Shown: piece after piece, positions 9,000-17,676 of the stretch
Layout of the letters: every line of letters starts with the position of its first letter
Numbering within the stretch: the first letter of the stretch is position 1
From: Rahnella bonaserana
GTDB lineage: Bacteria > Pseudomonadota > Gammaproteobacteria > Enterobacterales > Enterobacteriaceae
Direction: 5' to 3'
Length of the DNA: 64,000 nucleotides
Assembly: GCF_019049675.1 (NCBI RefSeq)
Contig: NZ_JAFMOW010000065.1
Coordinates: forward strand, 1 to 64,000
Notes under the pieces: generated by a model
Database searches by the model: none
What the model was told of the DNA's origin: nothing
The model's input: the letters and a program-made list of their open reading frames with translations, nothing else
Made by a program: the position numbers and the translations under genes

Positions 9000-9896
9000 T
9001 CACCGGCAATACAGGCGAAACAGTTGCGCCAGATGTGCAGCCATTGGCGTCAGCGTGGTATCACGCCGCTGAATGAGATAGAACGTTGCTTTCGGCAGCG
9101 GCAGGTCCAAATCTAATGCCACCAGACTCTGACCAATCACCGGATCGTTGATCACATCGACGGACAACACGCTGAGAAAATCAGTTTTCGCAATCAGGCT
9201 GGTGCATGACATAAAGGTTTCACAAATCACGCTGATATTCGGCTCCGCATCCATTTCACTGAATACTTCGCTGAGCAGTTTGTAATAGCTGCCGCGCGGC
9301 GTCGGCATGGTCCAGTCGCAATGCCGCAACGCCTGCATCGATCGGGCGTTCTGCATCGGATGACCACGTCTTGCTACCACGCGATACTCTTTATCCATAA
9401 GTTTTTCATATAACAGTTCGTTATCAAACGGCCCCTGATAATAGGTATTCACCGTGAAATCCAGCTCGCCCTGACGCAGTTCGGGGATCATTGACACCAG
9501 TTGTCCTTCGGCAATCCGCACCTTCACATTGGGGAATTCGCGGTGAAAACGGTCCACCACTTCCGGCATGATGGTACGCGCAATACTGGCACCAACGCCG
9601 ATATTCACCCTGCCGCTGGTGCCGCCGAGGCGCTGCGAAATATCTTCCTGTGCCACACGCAGCTCTTCCAGAATCAGGCTTGCGCGCTTAAAAAACGCCT
9701 CACCACAGTCAGTTAGCGTCACGCCCTGACGGCGGCGGATAAACAGCCTTGCCCCCAGTCCTTCCTCAAGTTCTTTAATTGATTTGGTCAGCGCAGGTTG
9801 GGACAAATTCATCGTCCGGCTGGCGGCGCGAATACTGCCCTGACGCGCAACCGAGACAAAAGCCCGCAACTGATGCATTTTAATTTGTGATGGCAT
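9000..9896 (-). CDS. abgR: LysR-type regulator of the abg operon, AbgR
   Basis: A 298-residue LysR regulator. The winged HTH occupies residues 1-60 (ARQGSIRAASRTMNLSQPAL) and the periplasmic-binding-like effector domain about 90-295. Identity to E. coli AbgR is obvious (GELDFTVNTYYQGP, WTMPTPRGSYYK). It is divergent from abgA across about 200 bp, the classic arrangement for control of abgABT; the ligand is presumably p-aminobenzoyl-glutamate or a product. An upstream in-frame ATG at 9971 would add 25 residues that homologues lack, so 9896 was chosen. Confidence 0.9.
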   Translation of the reverse strand: MPSQIKMHQLRAFVSVARQGSIRAASRTMNLSQPALTKSIKELEEGLGARLFIRRRQGVTLTDCGEAFFKRASLILEELRVAQEDISQRLGGTSGRVNIGVGASIARTIMPEVVDRFHREFPNVKVRIAEGQLVSMIPELRQGELDFTVNTYYQGPFDNELLYEKLMDKEYRVVARRGHPMQNARSMQALRHCDWTMPTPRGSYYKLLSEVFSEMDAEPNISVICETFMSCTSLIAKTDFLSVLSVDVINDPVIGQSLVALDLDLPLPKATFYLIQRRDTTLTPMAAHLAQLFRLYCR

Positions 9897-10097
9897 GAGA
9901 TTCTTTGATAACCCCTGATTATCACTAAGAAGATTTTGGCATCTTATATGCCCTGATTGCTTTATGTACATTGAAAATCATCTAAGGCCGCCTTTCGCCA
10001 CTTTCTGCGCGCTGGCCTGCACTTCCCAAAGCTTTGATTTCCTCCTTTCTGCCGCTGTGCGGAAAGCCTGCATGTCTGTACAAAAAGAGAGTCCGTG

Positions 10098-11414
10098 ATG
10101 GTTAATGAGATTTCTGAACGTGTAGAAAAGCTGTTCCCTTCCCTGCAAACGCAACGTCGTGACCTGCATAAATACGCCGAATCTGGCTGGCTTGAATTCC
10201 GCACCTCCACGCTGGTGGCCGATCGTCTGGAGAAACTGGGCTATTCGCTGCAACTGGGCAAAGAAGTGATCGACGCGGGTTCACGCATGGGGCTGCCTTC
10301 TGCCGCCGTGCTGGCTCAACAGGAGCAACGTGCACTGGAACAGGGCGCAATTGCCCGCTGGATGCCGCATTTCTCCGGCGGTTTCACCGGTATTGTCGCC
10401 ACGCTGGAAACCGGTCGCCCCGGTCCGGTGATGGGTTTTCGGGTGGATATGGATGCGCTGGATTTAAACGAAGTACTTGAAGACGAGCATCGTCCGTTTC
10501 GCGAGGGATTTGCTTCTGCCAATAACGGCATGATGCACGCCTGCGGACACGACGGTCATACAACCATTGGCCTCGGGCTGGCAGAAGTACTGATGCAGGT
10601 TCGCGACCAGTTGTGCGGCACCATCAAACTGATTTTCCAGCCCGCCGAAGAAGGCACACGCGGCGCGAAATCCATGGTGGAAGCCGGCGTGGTAGACGAT
10701 GTGGATTATTTCACCGCCGTGCATATCGGCACTGGCGTACCGGCTAATCACATCGTCTGCGGTAACGATACGTTTATGGCGACCACCAAACTCGACGTAC
10801 GTTTCACCGGCGTCGCTTCCCATGCGGGCGGCAAGCCGGAAGACGGCCGCAACGCCCTGCTGGCAGCGGCACAGGCGACGCTCGGCTTGCATGCAATCCC
10901 TCGTCACAGCGGCGGTGATTCACGCATTAATGTTGGCGTTTTACAGGCAGGTACCGGGCGCAATGTGGTGCCTTCCAGCGCCACGATGAAAGTAGAAACG
11001 CGTGGCTCCACCAATGAGGTGAACGAATTCATTTATCAGCAGGCGCTGAAAGTGATTTCCGGCGCAGCCGAAATGCATCAGGTGAAGTTCGACATCACCC
11101 TGATGGGCGCAGCGCAAAGCAGTACGCCAACGCCAGCCTGGGTGCATTACATCCACCGGCAGGCAGAAAAACTCGGCGAATTCGAACAGATCATTGACCG
11201 TCAGGAAGGCGCAGCGGGTTCGGAGGATGCCACGTACATGATGGAACGCGTGAAATCCCTCGGCGGCGAAGCCTCTTATGTGATTTTTGGCACTGACCTG
11301 AGCGCAGGTCATCACAATGAACTGTTTGATTTCGATGAAAAAGTGATGATGCAGGGCATCAAAACGCTGGCGGCACTGGCGCTGAACATTGCTGAATTCA
11401 GAGGGGAAAACTGA
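10098..11414 (+). CDS. abgA: p-Aminobenzoyl-glutamate hydrolase subunit A
   Basis: A 438-residue M20D-family metallopeptidase. With AbgB it cleaves the folate breakdown product p-aminobenzoyl-glutamate to p-aminobenzoate and glutamate in the cytoplasm. The metal-binding signature MHACGHDGHT is at about residues 146-155 and FQPAEEGTRGA, with the catalytic glutamate, at about 180-190. The dimerisation insert follows the usual pattern. The ATG at 10098 is preferred over the overlapping GTG at 10095. The stop overlaps the abgB ATG by one base. Length and motifs match E. coli AbgA. Confidence 0.95.
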   Translation: MVNEISERVEKLFPSLQTQRRDLHKYAESGWLEFRTSTLVADRLEKLGYSLQLGKEVIDAGSRMGLPSAAVLAQQEQRALEQGAIARWMPHFSGGFTGIVATLETGRPGPVMGFRVDMDALDLNEVLEDEHRPFREGFASANNGMMHACGHDGHTTIGLGLAEVLMQVRDQLCGTIKLIFQPAEEGTRGAKSMVEAGVVDDVDYFTAVHIGTGVPANHIVCGNDTFMATTKLDVRFTGVASHAGGKPEDGRNALLAAAQATLGLHAIPRHSGGDSRINVGVLQAGTGRNVVPSSATMKVETRGSTNEVNEFIYQQALKVISGAAEMHQVKFDITLMGAAQSSTPTPAWVHYIHRQAEKLGEFEQIIDRQEGAAGSEDATYMMERVKSLGGEASYVIFGTDLSAGHHNELFDFDEKVMMQGIKTLAALALNIAEFRGEN

Positions 11415-12868
11415 TGACTCCTCAACAAAATATCGTCAATTTTATCAATGACTTTATCGATAACCAGCAACCTGCACTGGCACAAATCAGCGATGCCATC
11501 TGGGATCATCCTGAAACCCGCTTTGTGGAATCCTTCTCTTCTGCATTACTGGCTGACAAACTCGACGCCGGCGGATTTACCGTTGAGCGCGGCGTCGGTG
11601 GCATGGAAACGGCGTTTATCGCCAGCTTCGGCAGCGGCAAACCGGTGATCGCCCTTCTCGGCGAATTCGATGCGCTGGCAGGTTTAAGCCAGAAAGCCGG
11701 ATGCGATGTGGCTCAGCCATTGATTGAAAACGGTAACGGCCACGGTTGCGGCCATAATCTGTTGGGGACGGCAGCACTCGGCGGCGCGCTGGCAGTAAAA
11801 GCCTGGATGGAACGTGAAAACATTCAGGGCACGGTGCGTTTTTACGGCTGTCCGGGGGAAGAAGGCGGATCCGGCAAAACCTTTATGGCGCGCGAAGGGC
11901 TGTTCGATGACGTTGATGCCGCCCTGACCTGGCATCCGGAAACTTACAGCGGCATGTTCAGCAACCAGACGCTGGCCAATATTCAGGCCTCGTTCAGCTT
12001 TAAAGGCGTGTCCTCACACGCCGCCGCCGCGCCGCATCTGGGCCGCAGCGCGCTGGATGCCCTGACGCTGATGAATACCGGCGCAAACTTCCTGCGTGAG
12101 CACATCATTCAGGAAGCGCGCCTGCATTACGCTATCACTAACGCAGGCGGGATTTCGCCAAACGTAGTGCAGGCCGATGCTGAAGTATTGTATCTGGTGC
12201 GTGCACCGCAGATGGATCAGGCGCAGGCGATTTTCGACCGCGTAGTGGATATTGCCAAAGGCGCGGCGCTGATGACCGGCACGCAGATGTCGATGCGCTT
12301 TGATAAAGCCTGTTCCAACTACGTGCCTAACCGCACGCTGGAAAGCGCGATGTATGAGTATGTGCAGGCTTTCGGTACACCGCATTACACCGACGAAGAG
12401 CGGGCATTTGCGGCGTCGATTCACGCCACACTGACCGGACAGGATATCGATAATAATCTGCTGAATATCTCCCGCACCAGCGGCGCAGAAGGCGTCGAAT
12501 TCGCCGAAACCCTGCGCCATTCCCCGCTGACAGACTCTGTTGCTCCGTATGCCCCGAACGGCAATATCCTCTACGGTTCAACGGATGTCGGTGATGTCAG
12601 CTGGCTGGTGCCCACGGCGCAGTGTTTCAGCCCATGTTTTGCCGTCGGCTCCCCGCTGCATACCTGGCAGATTGTGTCGCAGGGGCGCACCTCCATCGCC
12701 CATAAAGGTATGTGTCTGGCGGCAAAAGTCATGTCCTCAACCGCAATTGAACTGTTCACTCAGCCGGATTTACTGGCGGCCTGTCAGAAAGAGCGCGATG
12801 CACAACGCGCACGCCGCCCGTACCAGTGCCCAATCCCGGCCGGCGTGAAACCTTCGCCACTGAAATAA
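11414..12868 (+). CDS. abgB: p-Aminobenzoyl-glutamate hydrolase subunit B
   Basis: A 484-residue M20-family partner of AbgA. The metal-site motif GHGCGHNLLG is at residues 109-118 and GCPGEEGGSGKTFMA near 145-160 carries the acidic pair. In E. coli the two subunits form the active heterodimeric Mn-dependent hydrolase. The start overlaps the abgA stop (TGATG) with AGAGGGGA upstream, so the two are translationally coupled. An 11-bp stem-loop separates it from abgT. Confidence 0.95.
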   Translation: MTPQQNIVNFINDFIDNQQPALAQISDAIWDHPETRFVESFSSALLADKLDAGGFTVERGVGGMETAFIASFGSGKPVIALLGEFDALAGLSQKAGCDVAQPLIENGNGHGCGHNLLGTAALGGALAVKAWMERENIQGTVRFYGCPGEEGGSGKTFMAREGLFDDVDAALTWHPETYSGMFSNQTLANIQASFSFKGVSSHAAAAPHLGRSALDALTLMNTGANFLREHIIQEARLHYAITNAGGISPNVVQADAEVLYLVRAPQMDQAQAIFDRVVDIAKGAALMTGTQMSMRFDKACSNYVPNRTLESAMYEYVQAFGTPHYTDEERAFAASIHATLTGQDIDNNLLNISRTSGAEGVEFAETLRHSPLTDSVAPYAPNGNILYGSTDVGDVSWLVPTAQCFSPCFAVGSPLHTWQIVSQGRTSIAHKGMCLAAKVMSSTAIELFTQPDLLAACQKERDAQRARRPYQCPIPAGVKPSPLK

Positions 12869-12895
12869 ATCACTAGTGTCAGTTAATGAAATAAA

Positions 12896-12932
12896 CCGCT
12901 TATTCGCGCCCCGTTCCGGCACGAATAAGCGG
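12896..12932 (+). promoter_or_regulatory. Intercistronic stem-loop abgB-abgT
   Basis: CCGCTTATTCG (12896-12906) and CGAATAAGCGG (12922-12932) form a perfect 11-bp stem with a 15-nt loop in the 104-bp abgB-abgT gap. No T-run follows, so it more likely sets relative mRNA levels by processing or stabilisation than by terminating. Confidence 0.65.
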
Positions 12933-12972
12933 CATAAATATAAAAAAGACAAACACGACAGAGGGTTAACAG

Positions 12973-14496
12973 ATGAGTATTCAGGCGCAAGAGTCCGGCC
13001 AGAGCCCTGGAGGATTTCTCCAGTGGGTAGAACGCATTGGTAATAAAATTCCCAATCCGTTTTTATTATTTGTTTATCTGATTGCATTGCTGATGGTCGC
13101 CAGTGCGGTGATTTCATGGTTCAACATTACGGCCGTGAATCCGACTAATGGCGAGATTATCCGCGTTAAAAATTTGCTGAGTGTGGAAGGTATTCAGTGG
13201 ATTTTGCCCAACGTCATCAAAAACTTCAGCGGATTTACTCCGCTGGGCTCGATTCTGGCCCTGGTGATAGGTGCAGGACTGGCAGAACGTGTCGGGCTGC
13301 TGCAAAGCCTGATGTATAAAATGGCGTCCAAAGTGAACGCCCGTTACGCCAGTTATATGGTGATTTTTATCGCCTTCTTCAGCCATATTTCCTCAGACGC
13401 CGCACTGGTTGTCATGCCGCCGCTGGGCGCCCTGATTTTCCTCGCCGTCGGGCGTCATCCGGTTGCCGGTTTACTGGCAGCGATTGCCGGTGTCGGCTGC
13501 GGATTTACCGCCAATCTGCTGATTGTGACTACCGATGTGTTGTTATCCGGGCTGAGCACCGAAGCGGCGAAAGCCATTAATCCGGCGGTCCAGGTCAGCG
13601 TGATCGACAACTGGTACTTTATGGCCGCGTCGGTAATTCTGCTGACCATTGTCGGCGCTATCCTGACCGATAAATTCGTAGAACCGCGTCTGCCGCTGTA
13701 TCAGGGTGCGCGCAATGAAGAGATGAAAAAGCTGACACCCGAGCAGAACCGCGGGCTGATGGCCAGCGGCATCGCGGCGCTGGTATTTATCGGGCTGGTG
13801 GCGTTGCTGGTGGTGCCGGAAGCCGCACCTCTGCGTAACCCGAAAACCGGCGGCATCATTCCTTCGCCGTTCATTCAGGGCATCGTTCCGCTGATTATTT
13901 TGTTCTTCTTTGTAATTTCAGTGCCTTACGGCATAGTCACGAAACAAATCCGCAACGCCAGCGACGTCCCTGATCTGCTGGTGGATCCGATGAAATCAAT
14001 GGCAGGTTTTATTGTGATGGTGTTCCCGCTCTCCCAGTTTGTGGCGTTTTTCAACTGGAGCAATATGGGGAAATTCATGGCAATCGGGCTGACGGATGTG
14101 CTGGAAAACTTAGGTATGACTGGTATTCCGGCGTTTCTCGGGCTGATTTTTCTGTCGGCACTGCTGTGTATGTTTATCGCCAGCGGCTCAGCCATCTGGT
14201 CGATTCTGGCACCGATTTTCGTACCGATGTTTATGCTGCTGGGCTTCCATCCGGCATTCGCGCAAATCGTATTTCGCGTGGCGGATTCTTCCGTTATCCC
14301 GCTCGCCCCGATGTCGCCGTTCGTGCCGCTTTTCCTCGGATTCCTGCAGCGGTACAACAAAGAGGCCAAGCTTGGCACCTATTATTCACTGGTGCTGCCG
14401 TATCCGATTGTATTTTTCGTGGTGTGGTTGCTGATGCTGGTGGGCTGGTACCTGCTCGGTTTACCCATTGGTCCCGGCGTTTATCCGCATCTTTAA
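12973..14496 (+). CDS. abgT: p-Aminobenzoyl-glutamate transporter AbgT
   Basis: A 507-residue inner-membrane carrier of the AbgT family, about 9-11 membrane segments including re-entrant hairpins. Typical stretches are ERIGNKIPNPFLLFVYLIA at the N-terminus and FSHISSDAALVVMPPLGALIF near residue 135. The E. coli protein imports p-aminobenzoyl-glutamate; other members export sulfonamides using the proton gradient. GAGGG lies about 8 nt before the ATG. It completes abgABT under AbgR. It is followed 15 bp later by the convergent oxygenase-like gene with no obvious terminator between. Confidence 0.94.
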   Translation: MSIQAQESGQSPGGFLQWVERIGNKIPNPFLLFVYLIALLMVASAVISWFNITAVNPTNGEIIRVKNLLSVEGIQWILPNVIKNFSGFTPLGSILALVIGAGLAERVGLLQSLMYKMASKVNARYASYMVIFIAFFSHISSDAALVVMPPLGALIFLAVGRHPVAGLLAAIAGVGCGFTANLLIVTTDVLLSGLSTEAAKAINPAVQVSVIDNWYFMAASVILLTIVGAILTDKFVEPRLPLYQGARNEEMKKLTPEQNRGLMASGIAALVFIGLVALLVVPEAAPLRNPKTGGIIPSPFIQGIVPLIILFFFVISVPYGIVTKQIRNASDVPDLLVDPMKSMAGFIVMVFPLSQFVAFFNWSNMGKFMAIGLTDVLENLGMTGIPAFLGLIFLSALLCMFIASGSAIWSILAPIFVPMFMLLGFHPAFAQIVFRVADSSVIPLAPMSPFVPLFLGFLQRYNKEAKLGTYYSLVLPYPIVFFVVWLLMLVGWYLLGLPIGPGVYPHL

Positions 14497-14510
14497 CGAT
14501 CAGGTAATGG

Positions 14511-15377
14511 TCAGTTCAGTCGTCCCATACGGCGCATGGCGCGGTGCCATGAGCCGTTTCTCACCGCCCAGCGCAATACCCCCGCAATGCGACGGGTGGC
14601 AAAACGAATTCTTCGACGCTTCAGCGGTGAAAGGGAAATCCCCAGTTGTGTGGCCGCCCAGCCGGGTAAAAGCTCGATACCCGCCTGAATCATCAGGCTG
14701 CCAACAGGCTTTGCCAGACGGCTTGGCGCGGGGGCATTCTGCAGTAATCTCACCACTTCCAGCGTACGCTCATCGCAGCGTAATTGCGGGCGCATCGCCT
14801 GCAGATACGCGTCTACCGCCGCCACACTGTCCGGCACGTTTACTGCACCAAGGCTTTCTGCCACGCGGGCAAACTCCTGATAATATCGGTTCTGATCGCT
14901 CACACTGAGCGCAGGATTTCGATAACGCAGATGCGATTGCAGGAAACTGTACGCCTCGGCTACGTGCACCCAGACCAGTAAATCCGGATCGCTGGCGGCA
15001 TAAGGCGTGCCGTAAGCATCCGTTCCGGTAACGCGTAAATGGATAGATTTTACTTTTTCGATCAGGGCATTGGCATCATTGACCGGCGCAAAAGTGGTTG
15101 CGGAAATAAACTGACTGGTACGACGCAGACGGCCAAGCATATCTTCACGAAATGAGGAATGATCCCAGACACCGGCGAGCGCCAGCGGATGAAGCATTTG
15201 CAGCAGTAAGGCACTGACGCCACCGCAAAGCATTGAGGAGAAGTCTCCGTGAATTCGCCAGGTGATACTGTCAGGGCCAAAAAGCCCCGGATCACCCGCC
15301 GGTTTCTCAAAGTCTATACCGCCTAACGCCAGGCCCGAAATACTCAGCACCTGGCGTTCTATTCTCTTTCTTAACAA
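14511..15377 (-). CDS. MpaB-like (DUF2236) oxygenase-family protein
   Basis: A 288-residue protein of the ER-bound oxygenase MpaB/rubber-oxygenase catalytic domain family (DUF2236). The characteristic pattern FGPDSITWRIHGDFSSMLCG, then LLLQMLHPLALAGVWDHSSF and SFLQSHLRYR with conserved histidines that could ligate heme, is clear. Relatives include latex-clearing protein, but most bacterial members have no known substrate. The only start compatible with full homology is TTG at 15377, with a poor ribosome-binding site. It begins 18 nt after the tetR stop, so the two probably form an operon and TetR may control it. Confidence 0.75.
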   Translation of the reverse strand: MLRKRIERQVLSISGLALGGIDFEKPAGDPGLFGPDSITWRIHGDFSSMLCGGVSALLLQMLHPLALAGVWDHSSFREDMLGRLRRTSQFISATTFAPVNDANALIEKVKSIHLRVTGTDAYGTPYAASDPDLLVWVHVAEAYSFLQSHLRYRNPALSVSDQNRYYQEFARVAESLGAVNVPDSVAAVDAYLQAMRPQLRCDERTLEVVRLLQNAPAPSRLAKPVGSLMIQAGIELLPGWAATQLGISLSPLKRRRIRFATRRIAGVLRWAVRNGSWHRAMRRMGRLN

Positions 15378-15395
15378 TTGTCTAAAACTCAGCGG

Positions 15396-16055
15396 TTAGT
15401 GTGCTGCTTTACTGACAACCGTGGCTTTGGTCAGCTCCGGCCACAGATTCATGACCACGTCGATCAGCCGGTTAAGTTCAGCGGAACTTGCACCGTCACG
15501 TGCCTGAACGGAGAAGCCCTGAATGGTGCAGGCGAGGTATTTCGCCAGCAGCGCGCTGTCCGTTACCGCCGTCAGATCGCCGCTCTGTTTTTTCTTCTCG
15601 AAATATTCAAACAGAGTGCGTTCCTGCGAGAGGTGACGCGCACGCAGCATTTCCGCAATGTCCGCAGAAGATGAAGACATCCCGGATGATGCGCTAATCA
15701 TGAAGCAACCGCTTGGCGTGTCGCAGTCGGTAAACAGCTCAACGATGGCGCGCAGATAGCGCCCAACCGTATCTTCGACGGACAAATCTGTTCTGCTCAA
15801 TAAACATGAGCTCTTTTCGTAAAAGTTTTTCAGATAGTGTTCAACGGCTGCACGAAAGAGCCCTTCTTTGTTACCGAATTCGGCATACAAAGTCGGTGCC
15901 TTCGCACCGGTTGCTTCGACCAAATCAGCTAATGAAGTGGCCTCGTAACCATGGCGCCAGAACAAATTCAGGGCCTTGCTCAGAGCAGTTCCACGGTCGA
16001 ACTGTTTTGGGCGACCGCGACTTTTCCGGACCAAAGCCGTCTGTTCAGTGCTCAT
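15396..16055 (-). CDS. TetR/AcrR-family transcriptional regulator
   Basis: A 219-residue repressor-type regulator. The DNA-binding HTH is at about residues 14-58 (ALNLFWRHGYEATSLADLVE, then KAPTLYAEFGNKEGLF); the C-terminal ligand/dimer domain shows FMISASSGMSSSSADIAEML. GGAGG sits 6 nt before the ATG at 16055; the longer frame to 16076 lacks such support. It is divergent from the secreted 85-residue protein and the DUF1471 array, whose promoters carry paired TTAACG-type palindromes, one pair lying in the tetR intergenic region. It is therefore the natural candidate for the factor binding those sites (inference). The effector is unknown. Confidence 0.88.
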   Translation of the reverse strand: MSTEQTALVRKSRGRPKQFDRGTALSKALNLFWRHGYEATSLADLVEATGAKAPTLYAEFGNKEGLFRAAVEHYLKNFYEKSSCLLSRTDLSVEDTVGRYLRAIVELFTDCDTPSGCFMISASSGMSSSSADIAEMLRARHLSQERTLFEYFEKKKQSGDLTAVTDSALLAKYLACTIQGFSVQARDGASSAELNRLIDVVMNLWPELTKATVVSKAAH

Positions 16056-16112
16056 ACACCCTCCTTCCATCACCATTGTGATTATGGTTATTAAAATAGT
16101 TATAGAAATAAC

Positions 16113-16182
16113 TTAACGATCATTATTAAAAATAGTTGCGCACAAGTCCAGCGGAGTTTATTATTTAATTATCGAGCGATAA
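16113..16182 (+). promoter_or_regulatory. Promoter module 1: palindrome, -35/-10, palindrome
   Basis: TTAACGATCATTAT (16113-16126), 9 nt, -35 TTGCGC (16136-16141), 17 nt, -10 TATTAT (16159-16164), 4 nt, TTATCGAGCGATAA (16169-16182). Both boxes approximate the palindrome TTAACGATCGTTAA. The same geometry recurs upstream of two DUF1471 genes. The second box covers the expected start site, which fits repression. The first box lies between this promoter and tetR, so autoregulation is likely. Confidence 0.78.
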
Positions 16183-16255
16183 GAAAATCACTCAAACCCG
16201 CAAAGTTGCACAGCTATAAACGCTTTTACACGCAACAAACCCAGGACGTAACATC

Positions 16256-16513
16256 ATGAGTAACTTTAAAATCCTTCTTGCAGTTCTGGCATTAACCGCT
16301 GTACCGGTTGCCAATGTTGCCGCACAGCAGGTTATCATGATGCCAGCACTGAGTCAGGAAGTGAGAATGGTCAATGTGACCGGTGACAGTAACTTCTGTA
16401 ACCCGGCTACCTGCGCGAACAAAAAAGTCACACAGGGCCGTATTTCCACTTCCCCGACTCAGCCACCTGCACCTTCGACCTCTGTTCATCAGCCCGCTTC
16501 TGTTTACTACTAG
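16256..16513 (+). CDS. Small secreted protein of unknown function
   Basis: 85 residues with a clean Sec signal peptide (residues 1-23, LLAVLALTAVPVANVAA, cleavage near AA/QQ). The mature part of about 62 residues has two cysteines six apart (NFCNPATCANK), probably disulfide-bonded in the periplasm, and a Pro/Ser/Thr-rich end. It is not a DUF1471 protein and I do not recognise a family. It has the same length, the same promoter module and the same locus as the three DUF1471 genes, so co-regulation is likely. AGGA lies about 9 nt before the ATG. Confidence 0.75.
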   Translation: MSNFKILLAVLALTAVPVANVAAQQVIMMPALSQEVRMVNVTGDSNFCNPATCANKKVTQGRISTSPTQPPAPSTSVHQPASVYY

Positions 16514-16572
16514 CTTTTGCGTACTCACCAGCGTGGCACCTGACGACAGAGAGTCAGGGCAGGAATAACGGT

Positions 16573-16600
16573 AAGGCGGCTCTGGTCGCCTTATCTTTTT
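16573..16600 (+). terminator. Rho-independent terminator after the small secreted protein
   Basis: AAGGCG (16573-16578) and CGCCTT (16587-16592) form the stem, followed by ATCTTTTT. It separates this transcript from the first DUF1471 gene. Confidence 0.7.
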
Positions 16601-16651
16601 CACGGCCGACCCCTTTTTTATCACCCTCTCCGTTCATAGCCAACCATTAAC

Positions 16652-16665
16652 TTAGCGATCATTAA
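16652..16665. promoter_or_regulatory. Isolated palindromic box upstream of the DUF1471 array
   Basis: TTAGCGATCATTAA differs from the TTAACGATCGTTAA pattern at two positions and has no paired promoter. A weaker TTAGCGAAATTATG follows at 16674-16687. They could be auxiliary operator sites or remnants of a lost promoter module. Confidence 0.5.
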
Positions 16666-16767
16666 AGATTCATTTAGCGAAATTATGGATATGGCTGTTT
16701 CATTGCGTTCCGGGGATCCATTTTAAAAACATAAATTTAACAAAACAAAAACAGCCACGCCTGCGGA

Positions 16768-16783
16768 TGTGATCCGGGTCACA
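16768..16783. promoter_or_regulatory. CRP-type site upstream of the first DUF1471 gene
   Basis: TGTGATCCGGGTCACA is a perfect inverted pair TGTGA-N6-TCACA, the CRP-cAMP core consensus, centred about 76 bp before the predicted start of promoter module 2. A half-conserved copy (TGTGATCCAGGTCTAA) lies inside promoter module 3 at 17287-17302. Confidence 0.7.
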
Positions 16784-16793
16784 GCACAATTAG

Positions 16794-16863
16794 TTAACGC
16801 TCATTAAAAAAACATCTTGCACAAAAGCGCAACACCCCTTACCATTTACTTATCGAACGTTAA
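16794..16863 (+). promoter_or_regulatory. Promoter module 2 (first DUF1471 gene)
   Basis: TTAACGCTCATTAA (16794-16807), 9 nt, -35 TTGCAC (16817-16822), 17 nt, -10 TACCAT (16840-16845), 4 nt, TTATCGAACGTTAA (16850-16863). The boxes start exactly 56 bp apart, as in modules 1 and 3. Confidence 0.8.
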
Positions 16864-16955
16864 CTAATAGATAACGTTGACCTGAGACTGAGGCGCTTTG
16901 TTCCTTATTAAGGAACAGGGCACCCCGAAAAAATTAACGAACAGGAATAATCATC

Positions 16956-17213
16956 ATGAAAACTATCGCAATGACCATCGCCGCCCTGACACTGGCAACC
17001 GCTTCTTTCTCTGCCCTTGCAGCAACTGAAGTTCAGTCTGCACCAGCGGGTGAACAAACTATCGGTACTGTCAGCGCTTCTTCAAACGGTGACCTGAGCA
17101 CCCTGCAGTCAAAACTGAATGCGAAAGCCACTGAAGCCGGTGCAAGCTCTTACCGCATCATCGGTGCTTCCGGTGAAAACCACATGTACGGTACAGCTGA
17201 GCTGTACAAATAA
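16956..17213 (+). CDS. DUF1471 (YhcN/BhsA/McbA) periplasmic protein, copy 1
   Basis: 85 residues: signal peptide 1-22 (hydrophobic core then FSALA/A), followed by a single DUF1471 domain. Family hallmarks are the conserved SYRIIGASGENH and the C-terminal GTAELYK. Enterobacterial members are periplasmic or outer-membrane associated stress proteins that affect biofilm, acid, oxidative and metal resistance; the molecular activity is unknown. First of three tandem paralogues about 85% alike. Its own promoter module and a CRP-type site lie upstream; AGGAATA is 8 nt before the ATG. Confidence 0.92.
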   Translation: MKTIAMTIAALTLATASFSALAATEVQSAPAGEQTIGTVSASSNGDLSTLQSKLNAKATEAGASSYRIIGASGENHMYGTAELYK

Positions 17214-17253
17214 GAGATGAAAGATGCGTTAGCAGATTGTTCCGCACAATTAG

Positions 17254-17323
17254 TTAACGATTAATAAATAAATGAGTTGCACAGAATGTGATCCAGGTCT
17301 AAGATTTAATTATCGAACGTTAA
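17254..17323 (+). promoter_or_regulatory. Promoter module 3 (second DUF1471 gene)
   Basis: TTAACGATTAATAA (17254-17267), 9 nt, -35 TTGCAC (17277-17282), 17 nt, -10 TAAGAT (17300-17305), 4 nt, TTATCGAACGTTAA (17310-17323). The downstream box is identical to that of module 2. Confidence 0.8.
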
Positions 17324-17382
17324 TTAACAACGTCTGACCGAATCATCACCTGCTGATAAACAGATTAAAAAGGAAGACCATC

Positions 17383-17640
17383 ATGAAAAACTTCACAATG
17401 ACATTAGCTGCAATCGCCCTTGCTACCGTTTCTTTCTCCACCCTGGCAGCGACTGAAGTTCAGTCTGCACCAGCTGGTCAACAATCAATCGGTGTAGTAA
17501 GTGCTTCTTCAAGCAATGATTTATCCAGCCTGCAGAACAAACTGAATGCAAAAGCTAACGAAGCTGGCGCAAGTTCATACCGCATCATCGGTGCTTCTGG
17601 TGACAACCATCTGCACGGTACTGCTGAGCTGTACAAATAA
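17383..17640 (+). CDS. DUF1471 periplasmic protein, copy 2
   Basis: 85 residues, signal peptide 1-22 (AIALATVSFSTLA) and one DUF1471 domain ending GTAELYK. It is closer to copy 3 than to copy 1 (shared FSTLAATEVQSAPAGQQ and SGDNHL). AAAGGAAG lies about 8 nt before the ATG. It has its own promoter module, so the three copies are separately controlled units rather than one operon, although read-through is possible as no terminator lies between copies. Confidence 0.92.
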   Translation: MKNFTMTLAAIALATVSFSTLAATEVQSAPAGQQSIGVVSASSSNDLSSLQNKLNAKANEAGASSYRIIGASGDNHLHGTAELYK

Positions 17641-17676
17641 GTAAGAAGTTTTGCGTTAAGGGTAACCGACATTTAG

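Noticed and set aside
9897-9971. Longer abgR start at 9971
   Set aside because: The extra 25 residues do not occur in AbgR and no ribosome-binding site supports it.
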